Below, in pieces: positions 26,299 to 34,774 of a stretch of DNA of 64,000 nucleotides. The DNA comes from JAJPKK01 sp963807015 (GTDB lineage Bacteria > Pseudomonadota > Alphaproteobacteria > Rhizobiales > Xanthobacteraceae): the NCBI GenBank assembly GCA_963807015.1, contig CAWEAS010000008.1, forward strand, positions 434,001-498,000, given 5' to 3'. The notes beneath the pieces are model-generated. The model saw only the letters and a list, made by a program, of their open reading frames with translations. It had not been told where the DNA came from and did no database searches. Every line of letters starts with the position of its first letter. The stretch's first letter is position 1. The translations under genes and the position numbers were made by a program.

Positions 26299-27813
26299 TT
26301 ATGCAACGACCATCACGGTGCCCATCATGCCTTTGTCCTCATGATCAACGGCATGACAGTGATAGACAAATCGGCCGACGATCACCGGATCAGTGAACGG
26401 GATGATGACCTTGACCGACCCCGACCGCTCATCGGTCGCCGGCGGGATCGATACTGTATCGCGCAGGCTGTCCTCGTTCTGTGCGACACCGTTGATCTCG
26501 GTAACCAGGAATGCGGTCTGGTGAATGTGAAAGCTATGGTACTGCTGATCGGAGTTGACGATGGTCCACTCTTCGGTGTCGCCGAGTTTCACCATCTGAT
26601 CGACGCGGTCATCGTCCATCACACGTCCGTCGATCATGAACACGCTGCGGTCGTCCGTCCGCGAATAGACGAGCCGTCTCTGGCGCGCGATCGGGCTGGT
26701 GCGGATCTCATCGATCCAGCGTGATCCCGCGACCCGCTGACGCAAGACCTCGGCCTCGGCGTGCTCCGATGCCGGCGATCCGGCACAGACGACGGTCGCA
26801 ACCTGCTGCCCCGGAAACACCTCCCGCCATGCCATGTTCTTGAAGGGAAGTGTCGTGATGGCGTATTCGCCAGGCGGCGCACCGATCGCGATCGCGTCGA
26901 CGCGCTGGCCGGGTCCGAGCAGAAATTCGTTCATCCGGCGTGGTTGCGCCAGAGGATGCCCGTCAGTTGCGATGACGTAGAGCGAAACGCCCTCAAAACG
27001 AAATGGCGCAAACAACGTGGCCCCGATGTGGGCGATCCGCCAGAACTGCATTTCGCCCGGGCGGATCTCGACCACCGGGTTCATCTGCCCGTTGATCGAG
27101 ATCACTTCCCGGCCGCCGCCGGGCTCTGCATGCTTGATCAAGAAAAACCGTTCCGGCAGGCCCTTGAGGATCGGGAACAAACTCTCCGATCCATCCACCA
27201 CCAGCGCACCGGACATACCACCCAGCATCTGCTTGGTGACGAAGCCATGTCCGTGCGGGTGATACCAGAACAAGCCGGGCCCCTGGCGGCCGGCCGCCGG
27301 CACCACGACCTCATACTCGAACTCGTGATCTGGCAACACGTGGATGAAGACGTTGTCGCTCCGCGACCGGGGCGAAACGCTCATGCCGTGAAAATGCAGG
27401 TTCGAGAACCCGTCGGGCACGTTGTTTCGAAGCCTGATCCGCATGACGTCACCGAGGCTGACACGCAGCAACGGCGGCAGGTACGAATTGTTGTAGAGGA
27501 AGCCCGGGAACTCGACATCGCCGAGACGCATGGGGCTTGGCGCTGCCGTGAGCGTGGCGCGCAGTTCACCGCTGCGGCTGCGAACTTCAGGCGGTTGCAC
27601 CAACAATTCGCCAGCCGCTTTCGCTCGATCGGTTTTCAGCAGTATGGCGGGTGCGAATAGGGCTGAGCCGAAGCGCCAGTATGCCCCGGCAGCAAGTCCG
27701 GCATGCCCGACGGCACGCAGCACTGACCGCCGATCTCGGTAGCCATGTCCCGGAACGGCGTTGCGATCGATCGGCGGGCGTGTCGTCCGATGGGATTGTG
27801 TCGTCGATGACAT
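26299..27813 (-). CDS. Multicopper oxidase
   Basis: 504 residues. The N terminus has DRRSVLRAVGHAGLAAGAY, a plausible Tat signal. Copper-binding motifs in order: HFHG (about 145), YHPHGHG (about 185), HSFHIHQ (about 435) and HCHAVDHEDKGMM (about 485) with the Cys and axial Met of the type 1 site. Three cupredoxin domains, laccase/CueO-like. It probably oxidises Cu(I) or other small substrates in the periplasm. Its place between an RND pump and a CusRS-like pair supports a copper-tolerance role. A Met-rich loop like that of CueO is not obvious. Confidence 0.92.
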   Translation of the reverse strand: MSSTTQSHRTTRPPIDRNAVPGHGYRDRRSVLRAVGHAGLAAGAYWRFGSALFAPAILLKTDRAKAAGELLVQPPEVRSRSGELRATLTAAPSPMRLGDVEFPGFLYNNSYLPPLLRVSLGDVMRIRLRNNVPDGFSNLHFHGMSVSPRSRSDNVFIHVLPDHEFEYEVVVPAAGRQGPGLFWYHPHGHGFVTKQMLGGMSGALVVDGSESLFPILKGLPERFFLIKHAEPGGGREVISINGQMNPVVEIRPGEMQFWRIAHIGATLFAPFRFEGVSLYVIATDGHPLAQPRRMNEFLLGPGQRVDAIAIGAPPGEYAITTLPFKNMAWREVFPGQQVATVVCAGSPASEHAEAEVLRQRVAGSRWIDEIRTSPIARQRRLVYSRTDDRSVFMIDGRVMDDDRVDQMVKLGDTEEWTIVNSDQQYHSFHIHQTAFLVTEINGVAQNEDSLRDTVSIPPATDERSGSVKVIIPFTDPVIVGRFVYHCHAVDHEDKGMMGTVMVVA

Positions 27814-27862
27814 TCGCTGTCCTCGGTCAGGGGGCGAGAGACTTGGCTGGAGCGCGAAAATC

Positions 27863-27991
27863 CTAATTCAAGAAGGCTGATTGGTCCGGCGCTTTGATCA
27901 CGACGTACGCGTAATACAGAGCGGCGTGACCGCCGTTGCAGCCGTCTGCAACGCGAGAATACGCCTCCGTGAACCGGCGCGCATCGCCCAT
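27863..27991 (-). pseudogene. Remnant of a c-type cytochrome-like protein
   Basis: 42 codons from ATG 27991 to TAG 27863: FTEAYSRVADGCNGGHAALY then YAYVVIKAPDQSAFLN. The shape resembles the C-terminal part of small periplasmic cytochrome-like proteins with CNACH-x-A... VVIKAP-x-QSxFxNQ, but the haem motif CxxCH reads CNGGH here, so the second Cys is lost. An in-frame stop lies just upstream. It sits directly upstream of the oxidase on the same strand. The family link is from memory of the pattern and is tentative. Confidence 0.35.
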
Positions 27992-28280
27992 CTAAATCGC
28001 GAGGTCGGATTTAAACATCTGGCCTCTCCACTGCGATACGGCTGACCCGTCCAAGCATTTGATCAGAACCGATGTTTTCCCACTAAGCTGTCTGCTATCA
28101 AGCGAAGATTTGTGAAGTTGAGGTTCCTGAAATGCCTCTGAGAACCGCTTTGCACGGGCGCAACTGTCGCTTGCCACAAGACGCTTCATTTCCGATATCT
28201 TCGGGAAGCCGCGACGTCCTTACTGACGATGCGGCTGCCGAAGGGCATTTTCGATTGCCGGTCGAACCTGGAGAAAAGCG
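27992..28280. other. Intergenic control region of the two-component operon
   Basis: No convincing gene. It holds copy B of the shared element (28102-28180): GAAGATTTGTGAAGTT, then TTGCACGGGCGCAAC, as at 26159-26235. A 65-codon reverse frame exists (27992-28189) but is open only by composition. The last 10 bases include GGAG (28270-28273), the ribosome site for the regulator gene. Confidence 0.6.
28102..28180. promoter_or_regulatory. Shared upstream element, copy B (regulator side)
   Basis: About 70 percent identical to 26159-26235 by eye, with two exact blocks of 16 and 15 bases. It lies 100-180 bases before the response-regulator start, which fits autoregulation. Confidence 0.55.
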
Positions 28281-28982
28281 CTGAACTCGGTTTTGCTTGT
28301 CGACGATGATTTCGAGCTCAACCAGATGCTGAGCGAGTACCTGGCTGCGGAATCGTTCCGCATTGTCACCGCAGTCGACGGCGCGGACGCGTTGAAGCGC
28401 ATGGCCGATGAGAATTTCGATCTCGTCATCCTCGATGTGATGCTGCCATCGCGCAGCGGCTTCGATGTGCTGCGCGATCTCCGGCGCAAGCAATCGGTGC
28501 CTGTGATCATGTTGACCGCGCGCGGCGAGGACACCGATCGCATTCTCGGTTTCGAGCTTGGGGCTGACGATTACCTTCCGAAGCCTTTCAATCCGAAGGA
28601 GCTGTTGGCTCGCATGCGCGCCGTGCTCAGACGCGCAAATGGCGACGTGCAACAGACGAGCCGCGAATTCACATTGGGCGTCCTGCGGCTCGATTCCGAA
28701 ACGCTGGAAGCGAGCGCCGACGGGCGGCCAATTCACCTGACGAATGCCGAATTCCGGGTGCTGGAGCTGCTCATGCGCGCTCCCGGACGCGCGCAGTCGC
28801 GGGAATTCCTGACGGAAAGCGCGCTTGGGCGACGGCTGTCGGCTTATGACCGGAGCATCGACACCCATATCAGCAATCTCCGGCGTAAGCTTGCCGCGCA
28901 AAAGCGCAGCGCCGGCGTCAAGATCCGGAGTATCCGCGGCGCCGGTTACGTCCTGACCAGCAGCGATACGAGGGGCACGTGA
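28281..28982 (+). CDS. OmpR-family response regulator, likely CTG start
   Basis: 233 residues if translated from CTG 28281 (read as MNSVLLVDDDFELNQML). GGAG lies seven bases before this CTG. The next in-frame starter, TTG 28293, would cut into the first beta-strand. The receiver has the acidic pair (VDDD), phospho-Asp in LVILDVMLPSRSG, Thr in MLTARG and Lys in LPKPFNPKEL. The DNA-binding domain runs from about 135 (LTNAEFRVLELLM, YDRSIDTHISNLRRKL, IRSIRGAGYVL). CusR/CpxR-like. It overlaps the kinase start (GTGA). Confidence 0.92.
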   Translation: MNSVLLVDDDFELNQMLSEYLAAESFRIVTAVDGADALKRMADENFDLVILDVMLPSRSGFDVLRDLRRKQSVPVIMLTARGEDTDRILGFELGADDYLPKPFNPKELLARMRAVLRRANGDVQQTSREFTLGVLRLDSETLEASADGRPIHLTNAEFRVLELLMRAPGRAQSREFLTESALGRRLSAYDRSIDTHISNLRRKLAAQKRSAGVKIRSIRGAGYVLTSSDTRGT

Positions 28983-30430
28983 GAACGCTGTTCTTCCGGA
29001 TTTTCGTTTCATTCTGGCTCGCCATGGTGCTGATCCTTGGCGGCGCGGTCGCCGTCACGGCGACGGTCGCATGGTATCGCATCACGATGCTCAGCAGCAT
29101 CGATCCTGGGGATGTACTTCAGGGCGCGAATACGGCCTTACAAGACAGCGGCATGCCGGGCCTACGCACCTGGCTATCAAACGTCGCGGGCGCGCATCCG
29201 GACCTCGACATCTATGTCGTCGATGCGTCGGGCAGCGACATCTTGCAGCGGACATTGCCCGAGCACGTCGTGCAGTGGCTTGCCCTCGACGGCAGGCCGC
29301 CGGCTGGTGACCGCGGTGGAAACAACGTCCACTACTGGCCGTACGGTTACGACTGGTCACCCAGCGGAGTGACGGCGTCCCACCATCCCGGATTCAACCG
29401 CAGTCACCTTCTCGCCAATCCGAAGATTGTTGCACCGGACGGCACCGCCTACACGCTTCTGGTGGCGTGGTTTGGGGCGACACCGATCGACGTCCTCGGC
29501 GCCGACGGCATCACCATTCCGCTGCTCCTGATCGCACTCGCGATCAGCGCCGCAATATGCTGGTGGCTCGCGCGCTACATCAGCGGTCCGGTGACCAAGC
29601 TGCAAGGCGTGGCGCGGACGCTCGCGTCGGGCGATCTCGATGCACGCGTCGAGGGGCGGCTGTGCGGGCGGCAGGATGAGCTTGGCATCCTTGCACGGGA
29701 CTTCAACCAGATGGCGGAGCGCCTGCGCTCGCAAATCGCCTCGAAAGAGATGCTGCTGCGAGACATTTCGCATGAATTGCGTTCGCCGCTGACGCGGCTG
29801 CGGGTCGCGCTCGGTCTTGCGCAGCGCGGCGACGGCAATCTCGATGTGCAGCTTTCTCGCATCGAGCGCGATGTCGAACGACTGGACGCGTTGATCGGCC
29901 AAGCGCTGCAATTGTCGCGGCTATCCGGCGCCGAGCCGACATTGACGCGGCAAGAGGTCGAACTCGGAAATCTCGTGAACGAAGTCGTCGAAGATGCCCA
30001 CTTCGAAGCCTCGGCAATGGGCAAGCAGATCGCTCCTTCGACGATGTCCGGCGTGACTGCGCTCGGCAACTTCGAGCTGCTGCGGCGCGCAGTCGATAAC
30101 GTCATTCGCAATGCCATTCGATTTGCGCCGGTCGGCAGCAAAGTGGAGGTATCGACGCGGATCGATACCAGCGGGGCGGTGCTTGCCGTTCGCGATCATG
30201 GCCCGGGAGTTCCCGATCGGGATCTCGACCGTATCTTCGAGGCGTTTTATCGCGTCGACGAAGCAAGGGATCGCGCCAGCGGCGGGGTCGGGCTTGGCCT
30301 TGCGATCACCGCGCGGATCATGGCGCTGCATGGCGGCAACGCGAAAGCGCGCAACGCTAGTGATGGCGGACTGATTGTAGAACTCAGCCTTCCCAAAGCG
30401 ACGGTCGCGACGCCGCTGCGCGCAAGCTGA
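28979..30430 (+). CDS. Sensor histidine kinase
   Basis: 483 residues starting at GTG 28979, overlapping the regulator stop. Two membrane helices (RIFVSFWLAMVLILGGAV at the start; TIPLLLIALAISAAICWWLA near 185) flank a periplasmic sensor of about 150 residues. HAMP follows, then the H-box LLRDISHELRSPLTRLRVAL, N-box DNVIRNAIRFAP and G-boxes RDHGPGVPDRDLDRIFEAFY and GGVGLGLAITARIM. CpxA/CusS-like. The periplasmic part lacks a His/Met cluster of the CusS kind (it has MPG, HHPGFNRSH), so the signal is uncertain; the neighbouring oxidase and pump suggest metal. Confidence 0.93.
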   Translation: MRTLFFRIFVSFWLAMVLILGGAVAVTATVAWYRITMLSSIDPGDVLQGANTALQDSGMPGLRTWLSNVAGAHPDLDIYVVDASGSDILQRTLPEHVVQWLALDGRPPAGDRGGNNVHYWPYGYDWSPSGVTASHHPGFNRSHLLANPKIVAPDGTAYTLLVAWFGATPIDVLGADGITIPLLLIALAISAAICWWLARYISGPVTKLQGVARTLASGDLDARVEGRLCGRQDELGILARDFNQMAERLRSQIASKEMLLRDISHELRSPLTRLRVALGLAQRGDGNLDVQLSRIERDVERLDALIGQALQLSRLSGAEPTLTRQEVELGNLVNEVVEDAHFEASAMGKQIAPSTMSGVTALGNFELLRRAVDNVIRNAIRFAPVGSKVEVSTRIDTSGAVLAVRDHGPGVPDRDLDRIFEAFYRVDEARDRASGGVGLGLAITARIMALHGGNAKARNASDGGLIVELSLPKATVATPLRAS

Positions 30431-30537
30431 CACAACAATTTCCAGCAGCTTTGCGAAGTAGATTTTTTCGCCGAAATAGCGCTGCAAATCAATCATTTCT
30501 GCAAAGCCGCCAAGCTTGTCAGCGGTTGCTTACGCCA

Positions 30538-30555
30538 CTGTCACGCAACCGTCAT
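30538..30555 (+). promoter_or_regulatory. Pho-box-like direct repeat before the phosphate transporter
   Basis: CTGTCAC-GCAA-CCGTCAT matches the 7-4-7 direct-repeat form of a PhoB box (CTGTCAT-N4-CTGTCAT). It lies 44 bases before the pit start. In Sinorhizobium the pit operon is held down by PhoB, so a repressor role is reasonable here. Confidence 0.55.
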
Positions 30556-30598
30556 CCCGATCGGTCAAAGTCGCGCCTTACCACCGAGGGGACTACCG

Positions 30599-32215
30599 AT
30601 GACCGACACAACGATGCCGGGGACGGTCGGCGTTGCCGTTTCGCCGAAGCCTAAGCTCGATCAACCATTTAATCCGCTGACGCTGATCTTGTTCTTCGGC
30701 GTCATGGCAGCTGGCTTCCTGTTCGTCGCCTATAGCCTGTACGCCGACGTCGATGCGGCCGGCACGAAGATCACGACGATCGTGCCGTTCCTTCTGCTGT
30801 TCGTCGCCCTCGTGATCGCCCTCGGCTTCGAATTCGTGAACGGCTTCCACGACACCGCCAACGCCGTTGCGACGGTCATCTACACCCATTCGCTGCCGGC
30901 GCCGATCGCCGTCATGTGGTCCGGGTTCTTCAACTTCCTCGGCGTGCTGGTTTCCTCCGGTGCGGTGGCGTTCGGCATCGTGTCGCTGCTGCCGGTCGAA
31001 CTGATCTTGCAGGTCGGCAGCTCGGCGGGTTTCGCCATGGTGTTCGCCCTCCTCATTGCGGCGATCATCTGGAATCTCGGCACATGGTGGCTTGGCCTGC
31101 CGGCATCGAGCTCGCACACCTTGATCGGTTCGATCATCGGCGTCGGCGTCGCCAATGCGCTCCTGCGCGGCCGTGACGGCACCTCCGGCGTCGACTGGAG
31201 CAAGGCGACCGAAATCGGCTACGCGCTGCTGCTGTCGCCGGTGTTCGGGTTCGTCCTGGCCGCGGTCCTGCTCATTGCGCTGCGTTTCGTCGTCCGCAAT
31301 CCGGCGCTTTACGCCGAACCCAAGGGCGATGCGGCGCCGCCGTGGTGGATTCGCGGCATCCTGATCCTGACCTGCACCGGCGTCAGCTTTGCTCACGGCT
31401 CCAATGACGGGCAGAAGGGCATGGGCCTCATCATGCTGATCCTGATCGGCACGGTGCCAACCGCCTATGCGCTCAACCGCGCCATGCCGGAAAGCCAGAT
31501 GATCGAGTTCCGCACCAACTCGACGGCGGCCGCGCAGGTGATTGCCGGCAGGGCCGCGGGCTACAACGTGCTGGGCAATCCGCGACCGGCGGTGACGGCC
31601 TATGTCGCCGAGCGCAAGATCAACGAAGGTACTTTCCCCTCGCTTGCGGTGCTGGTGAACGACATTGCAAAGCAGGTCGATACCTACGGTTCGCTAGCCA
31701 AGGTACCGTCGGGAGTGGTGGGCAACACCCGAAACGATATGTACCTCGCGTCAGAGGCGATCCGCTTCCTGATGAAGGACAAGGAAAGCGATCTCTCGTC
31801 CGAAGACGTCGCGATCCTGACAAACTATAAAAGGTCCCTCGACAACGCGACCAAGTTCATCCCGACCTGGGTGAAGATTGCCGTCGCGATCGCACTCGGC
31901 CTCGGTACCATGATCGGGTGGAAACGCATCGTGGTGACGGTCGGCGAGAAGATCGGCAAGGCGCATATGACCTACGCGCAGGGCGCATGCGCGGAGCTTG
32001 TGGCTGCCTCGACCATCGGAGCCGCGGATTATTTCGGCCTGCCGGTCTCCACAACCCACGTATTATCGTCGGGTGTCGCCGGCACGATGGCGGCGAACGG
32101 CTCAGGCTTGCAGTGGAGCACCGTCCGCAATCTGTTGATGGCCTGGGTACTGACCCTGCCCGCCGCCATACTTTTGTCCGGCAGTTTGTATTGGATATTC
32201 AGCAGCATCTTCTGA
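30599..32215 (+). CDS. pit: Low-affinity inorganic phosphate transporter (Pit family)
   Basis: 538 residues. The duplicated Pit signature is present: GFEFVNGFHDTANAVATVIY near residue 85 and GVSFAHGSNDGQKGMGLIML near 265. SHTLIGSIIGVGVANAL and STTHVLSSGVAGTMAANG are the paired late motifs. About ten membrane helices are split by a cytoplasmic insert (about 295-420: NRAMPESQMIEFRTNST to DNATKFIP). It imports metal-phosphate with protons. A Pho-box-like repeat lies upstream. It ends in a region with a nested hairpin before a convergent gene. Confidence 0.95.
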   Translation: MTDTTMPGTVGVAVSPKPKLDQPFNPLTLILFFGVMAAGFLFVAYSLYADVDAAGTKITTIVPFLLLFVALVIALGFEFVNGFHDTANAVATVIYTHSLPAPIAVMWSGFFNFLGVLVSSGAVAFGIVSLLPVELILQVGSSAGFAMVFALLIAAIIWNLGTWWLGLPASSSHTLIGSIIGVGVANALLRGRDGTSGVDWSKATEIGYALLLSPVFGFVLAAVLLIALRFVVRNPALYAEPKGDAAPPWWIRGILILTCTGVSFAHGSNDGQKGMGLIMLILIGTVPTAYALNRAMPESQMIEFRTNSTAAAQVIAGRAAGYNVLGNPRPAVTAYVAERKINEGTFPSLAVLVNDIAKQVDTYGSLAKVPSGVVGNTRNDMYLASEAIRFLMKDKESDLSSEDVAILTNYKRSLDNATKFIPTWVKIAVAIALGLGTMIGWKRIVVTVGEKIGKAHMTYAQGACAELVAASTIGAADYFGLPVSTTHVLSSGVAGTMAANGSGLQWSTVRNLLMAWVLTLPAAILLSGSLYWIFSSIF

Positions 32216-32250
32216 ACGATCGCGGGCGCCGCCTGCTCCTGGCGTCCGTT

Positions 32251-32313
32251 CCGGCCGCCGCTCTCGCTTGTCGACCTGCCTCGACAATCGGGACGGCGGC
32301 CGGCCCCGTTTTA
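32251..32313. terminator. Nested hairpin between convergent genes
   Basis: CCGGCCGCCG (32251-32260) pairs with CGGCGGCCGG (32294-32303), and inside it TTGTCGA (32268-32274) pairs with TCGACAA (32281-32287). A short T-run (CCCCGTTTTA) follows on the plus strand. It lies between the convergent pit and spermidine-synthase-like genes and may end transcription of pit. Confidence 0.55.
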
Positions 32314-32329
32314 GGGCACCGCCGATCCC

Positions 32330-34540
32330 TCAATTCATGAGGCCGGCGCGACGCAGAAAGAAGTACTCGTTGTAGGGAAGGTCATCCGTTACCTCGACGT
32401 TTTTGGTCCCGGGCGGCAGCAGCTTTGCCATGTCGGTTCGCCGCGAGAGGACATCGTCGGCCATGGTGGCGATGGAGATGTCCGAGTTCCATTCCATCAG
32501 ATCGCGCCGCGCGGCCTCCGGCAAACGCGCAACGAACGCCTCAGGCGTGAGGTCTTCGATCGGCGAGGACGATGCCAGCAAGTGGTAGCCCCAGTCCTCG
32601 AGAGATCGATAGACCGCGATGTAGGGGAAGGATTCGCGCAGCGCGCGTGCCACCGCATATTGGATGCTCTCCTCGCCTCCCGGATACCATTGCTGGAGAA
32701 TGCCGCCCGGCGCGAGATGCGCCTTCACCACGTCGTAGAATTCCTTGGAATAAAGGAGGCTCGAGGCGGCCGCCTCGATGGGCGGCGGCGGGTCGAGGGT
32801 GATGGCGTCGAATTTCTTGGTGCTGCGCAGGAGATAGCGGCGGCCATCGTCGACCACCACGTGTGCCTTGGGGTCGGCGATGACGTCCCGAAAATCCGCG
32901 TGGAAGTAGCCGAAGGATTCGGTCACCGCGCGGGACAGTTCGACGACCGTGGTGTCGATCCCCCAGCTGCGCATGGCGCGGAACGTCGTGCCCATGCCGA
33001 AGCAGATGATGAGCCCCGCCTTGGCGCTGTTGTTCACCGCAAGCGGCAAATGCGCCATCACCTTGGTGGTCGGCGATAGGAACGTCATCCCGACGCCGTT
33101 CACCAGGAGATGCTTGTCCATACCCTCGCCATAGGCGGTGACGGTCGCGGTGATGTCGCGACGGACCTCGTGGCGCTCCTGATAGAACGCGCCGTCCTCG
33201 TAGCTGCGGCTCACAAACGTGGCGAACGCAAACAGCGCCGCGAACGAAACCACATATCCAAGCTGGCGCCGCAGCGACGCCTCCTCCTGCCATGCCGCCC
33301 AGACGAACAGCGCGACCATCGGCAGGCTCAGCACCAACAACGTCGCACGGGTCCCGATCGTCGGCAGCAACACGTAAGCTGCGAGGAGCGGGCCCAGGAT
33401 GCCGCCCGCAATATTCACGCCATAAGCCCGCCCGGCGCGCTGCGGATCGCCGAGGCTATGCTCGTCGATCAACCGCGGCGTCAGGTAGCCGAGTGCGAGA
33501 CAGAGCGGCACGATGCTCGCGAGCGTCGCGACGATGCTTTGGTTGAAGCGCGGATCGTCGATCGCGACGGGGAGAAGCGCGCACAGGCCGAGCGCGCCGA
33601 GGATCGCCTCGGTTGAAACGAGCTGCCCGGTTTTCAAGCCGCGGCGATAGAGATAGGAGCCGAGCGCCGTCGCGAGCAGATACGTCGCGAGGATCGCGGC
33701 GAATGAATAGATCGTCGTCTTCAGCACCAGGGTGAAGGCGCGCGTCCAGGCGACCTCCATGGCAAGCGATGTGAGCCCGGTGGTGAACAGCACCGTTTCG
33801 AGCCACGGCCCCGACCTGCGCGCACCCAGCGGAACCTGCGATGGCGCATCGGCGGTCGGTTCGGGGAACAGCGGATACGTTTGCGCAAGCGCAAAGCTCA
33901 CCGCGGCGATGGCGAAGTTGATTGCGGCTGCGATCAGAGACGTTTTTCGAAAGCCGAAGACTTCGACGAGAACGAGCGCGGTGATCACCGTGCCCGCCGT
34001 CGCGCCGAGGACGTTCGCGAGATAGAGGAAGCTGAAGCTCTGGCCATTGCGCGGCTCGATCCGCCGAATGAAGGACATCATCAGCGGAAAGGTCGCACCC
34101 ATCATGATGCACCAGGGCAGCACTGCGATGACGATGAACACGGCCGAAGCCAAGAGATAGCCGGCCGAAGTCGCTTCGCCGGATTTCAGCAGGTAGCTCT
34201 CGCCGGCGGCAAACAGCGCCGGCACCGCGAGCGCGCCAATCCCGATGACGAACTCGGCTGCACCGTAAAAATAAGCCGGCGACATGCGCCATCGCTCGCT
34301 GGCCCATCGCGCCCACCGGCCGCCGAACACCGAGCCGATGCCGAGGCCCAGCATGAAGACCGACAGCACGCAGGAGAGGACGGGGGTGATCACCCCAAAG
34401 TGCGCGAACGCCAGTCGCACCCAGACCACCTGGTAGAGCAGGCTGCAAAAGCCCGAGAAGAAGAACATGGAAAACAGAATGGGTCGCACCGACCCGCCGG
34501 TCGCAGCCACCGGTTCGTGCTTGGCCGCGATGGGCTCCAT
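32330..34540 (-). CDS. Fused membrane / spermidine-synthase-like protein
   Basis: 736 residues. About 14 hydrophobic helices to residue 450 (SMFFFSGFCSLLYQVVWVRL at the start is typical of this fused family) are followed by a soluble methyltransferase-like domain: HLLVNGVGMTFLSPTTK, IICFGMGTTFRAMRSW, VVELSRAVTESF, VVVDDGRRYLLRS and DAITLDPPPPIEAAASSLLY. In true spermidine synthases the DDGR... and D..PP motifs bind decarboxylated SAM and the amine. The physiological substrate of the membrane-fused group is unknown. Convergent with pit, divergent from nothing on its left side. Confidence 0.9.
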   Translation of the reverse strand: MEPIAAKHEPVAATGGSVRPILFSMFFFSGFCSLLYQVVWVRLAFAHFGVITPVLSCVLSVFMLGLGIGSVFGGRWARWASERWRMSPAYFYGAAEFVIGIGALAVPALFAAGESYLLKSGEATSAGYLLASAVFIVIAVLPWCIMMGATFPLMMSFIRRIEPRNGQSFSFLYLANVLGATAGTVITALVLVEVFGFRKTSLIAAAINFAIAAVSFALAQTYPLFPEPTADAPSQVPLGARRSGPWLETVLFTTGLTSLAMEVAWTRAFTLVLKTTIYSFAAILATYLLATALGSYLYRRGLKTGQLVSTEAILGALGLCALLPVAIDDPRFNQSIVATLASIVPLCLALGYLTPRLIDEHSLGDPQRAGRAYGVNIAGGILGPLLAAYVLLPTIGTRATLLVLSLPMVALFVWAAWQEEASLRRQLGYVVSFAALFAFATFVSRSYEDGAFYQERHEVRRDITATVTAYGEGMDKHLLVNGVGMTFLSPTTKVMAHLPLAVNNSAKAGLIICFGMGTTFRAMRSWGIDTTVVELSRAVTESFGYFHADFRDVIADPKAHVVVDDGRRYLLRSTKKFDAITLDPPPPIEAAASSLLYSKEFYDVVKAHLAPGGILQQWYPGGEESIQYAVARALRESFPYIAVYRSLEDWGYHLLASSSPIEDLTPEAFVARLPEAARRDLMEWNSDISIATMADDVLSRRTDMAKLLPPGTKNVEVTDDLPYNEYFFLRRAGLMN

Positions 34541-34698
34541 GCGGTCGTCTCCTCTTGTCCCCGATTATTCGCGATCGGCGCGATGCCGACGATGCCGGCT
34601 TTCGGGAGAGCGAGCAAGCCGCGCACATCGGCGCGTCATTCGCAGACGCCCGTAGTAAAGCGGAGGCGAGCTCCGAAACCACAATCGCCGCCGAGGAG

Positions 34699-34745
34699 TA
34701 TGGATTCCGGGCTCGCCGCTGCACTGCGCGGCGCCCCGGAATGAC
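34699..34745. repeat. Family C palindromic repeat, half copy
   Basis: TATGGATTCCGGGCTCG then CGCGGCGCCCCGGAATGAC, the same right half as the copy at 11358-11474 (TATGGATTCCGGGTTCG ... CGCCCCGGAATGAC). The left half is missing. It lies between the membrane synthase-like gene and the GT-C gene. Confidence 0.85.
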
Positions 34746-34774
34746 GGCAGGGGTTGTGGCAAAGAATCAATACG

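Noticed and set aside
27992..28189. A 65-codon reverse ORF in the regulator upstream region
   Set aside because: It overlaps the shared regulatory element, whose other copy shows no conservation at codon level.
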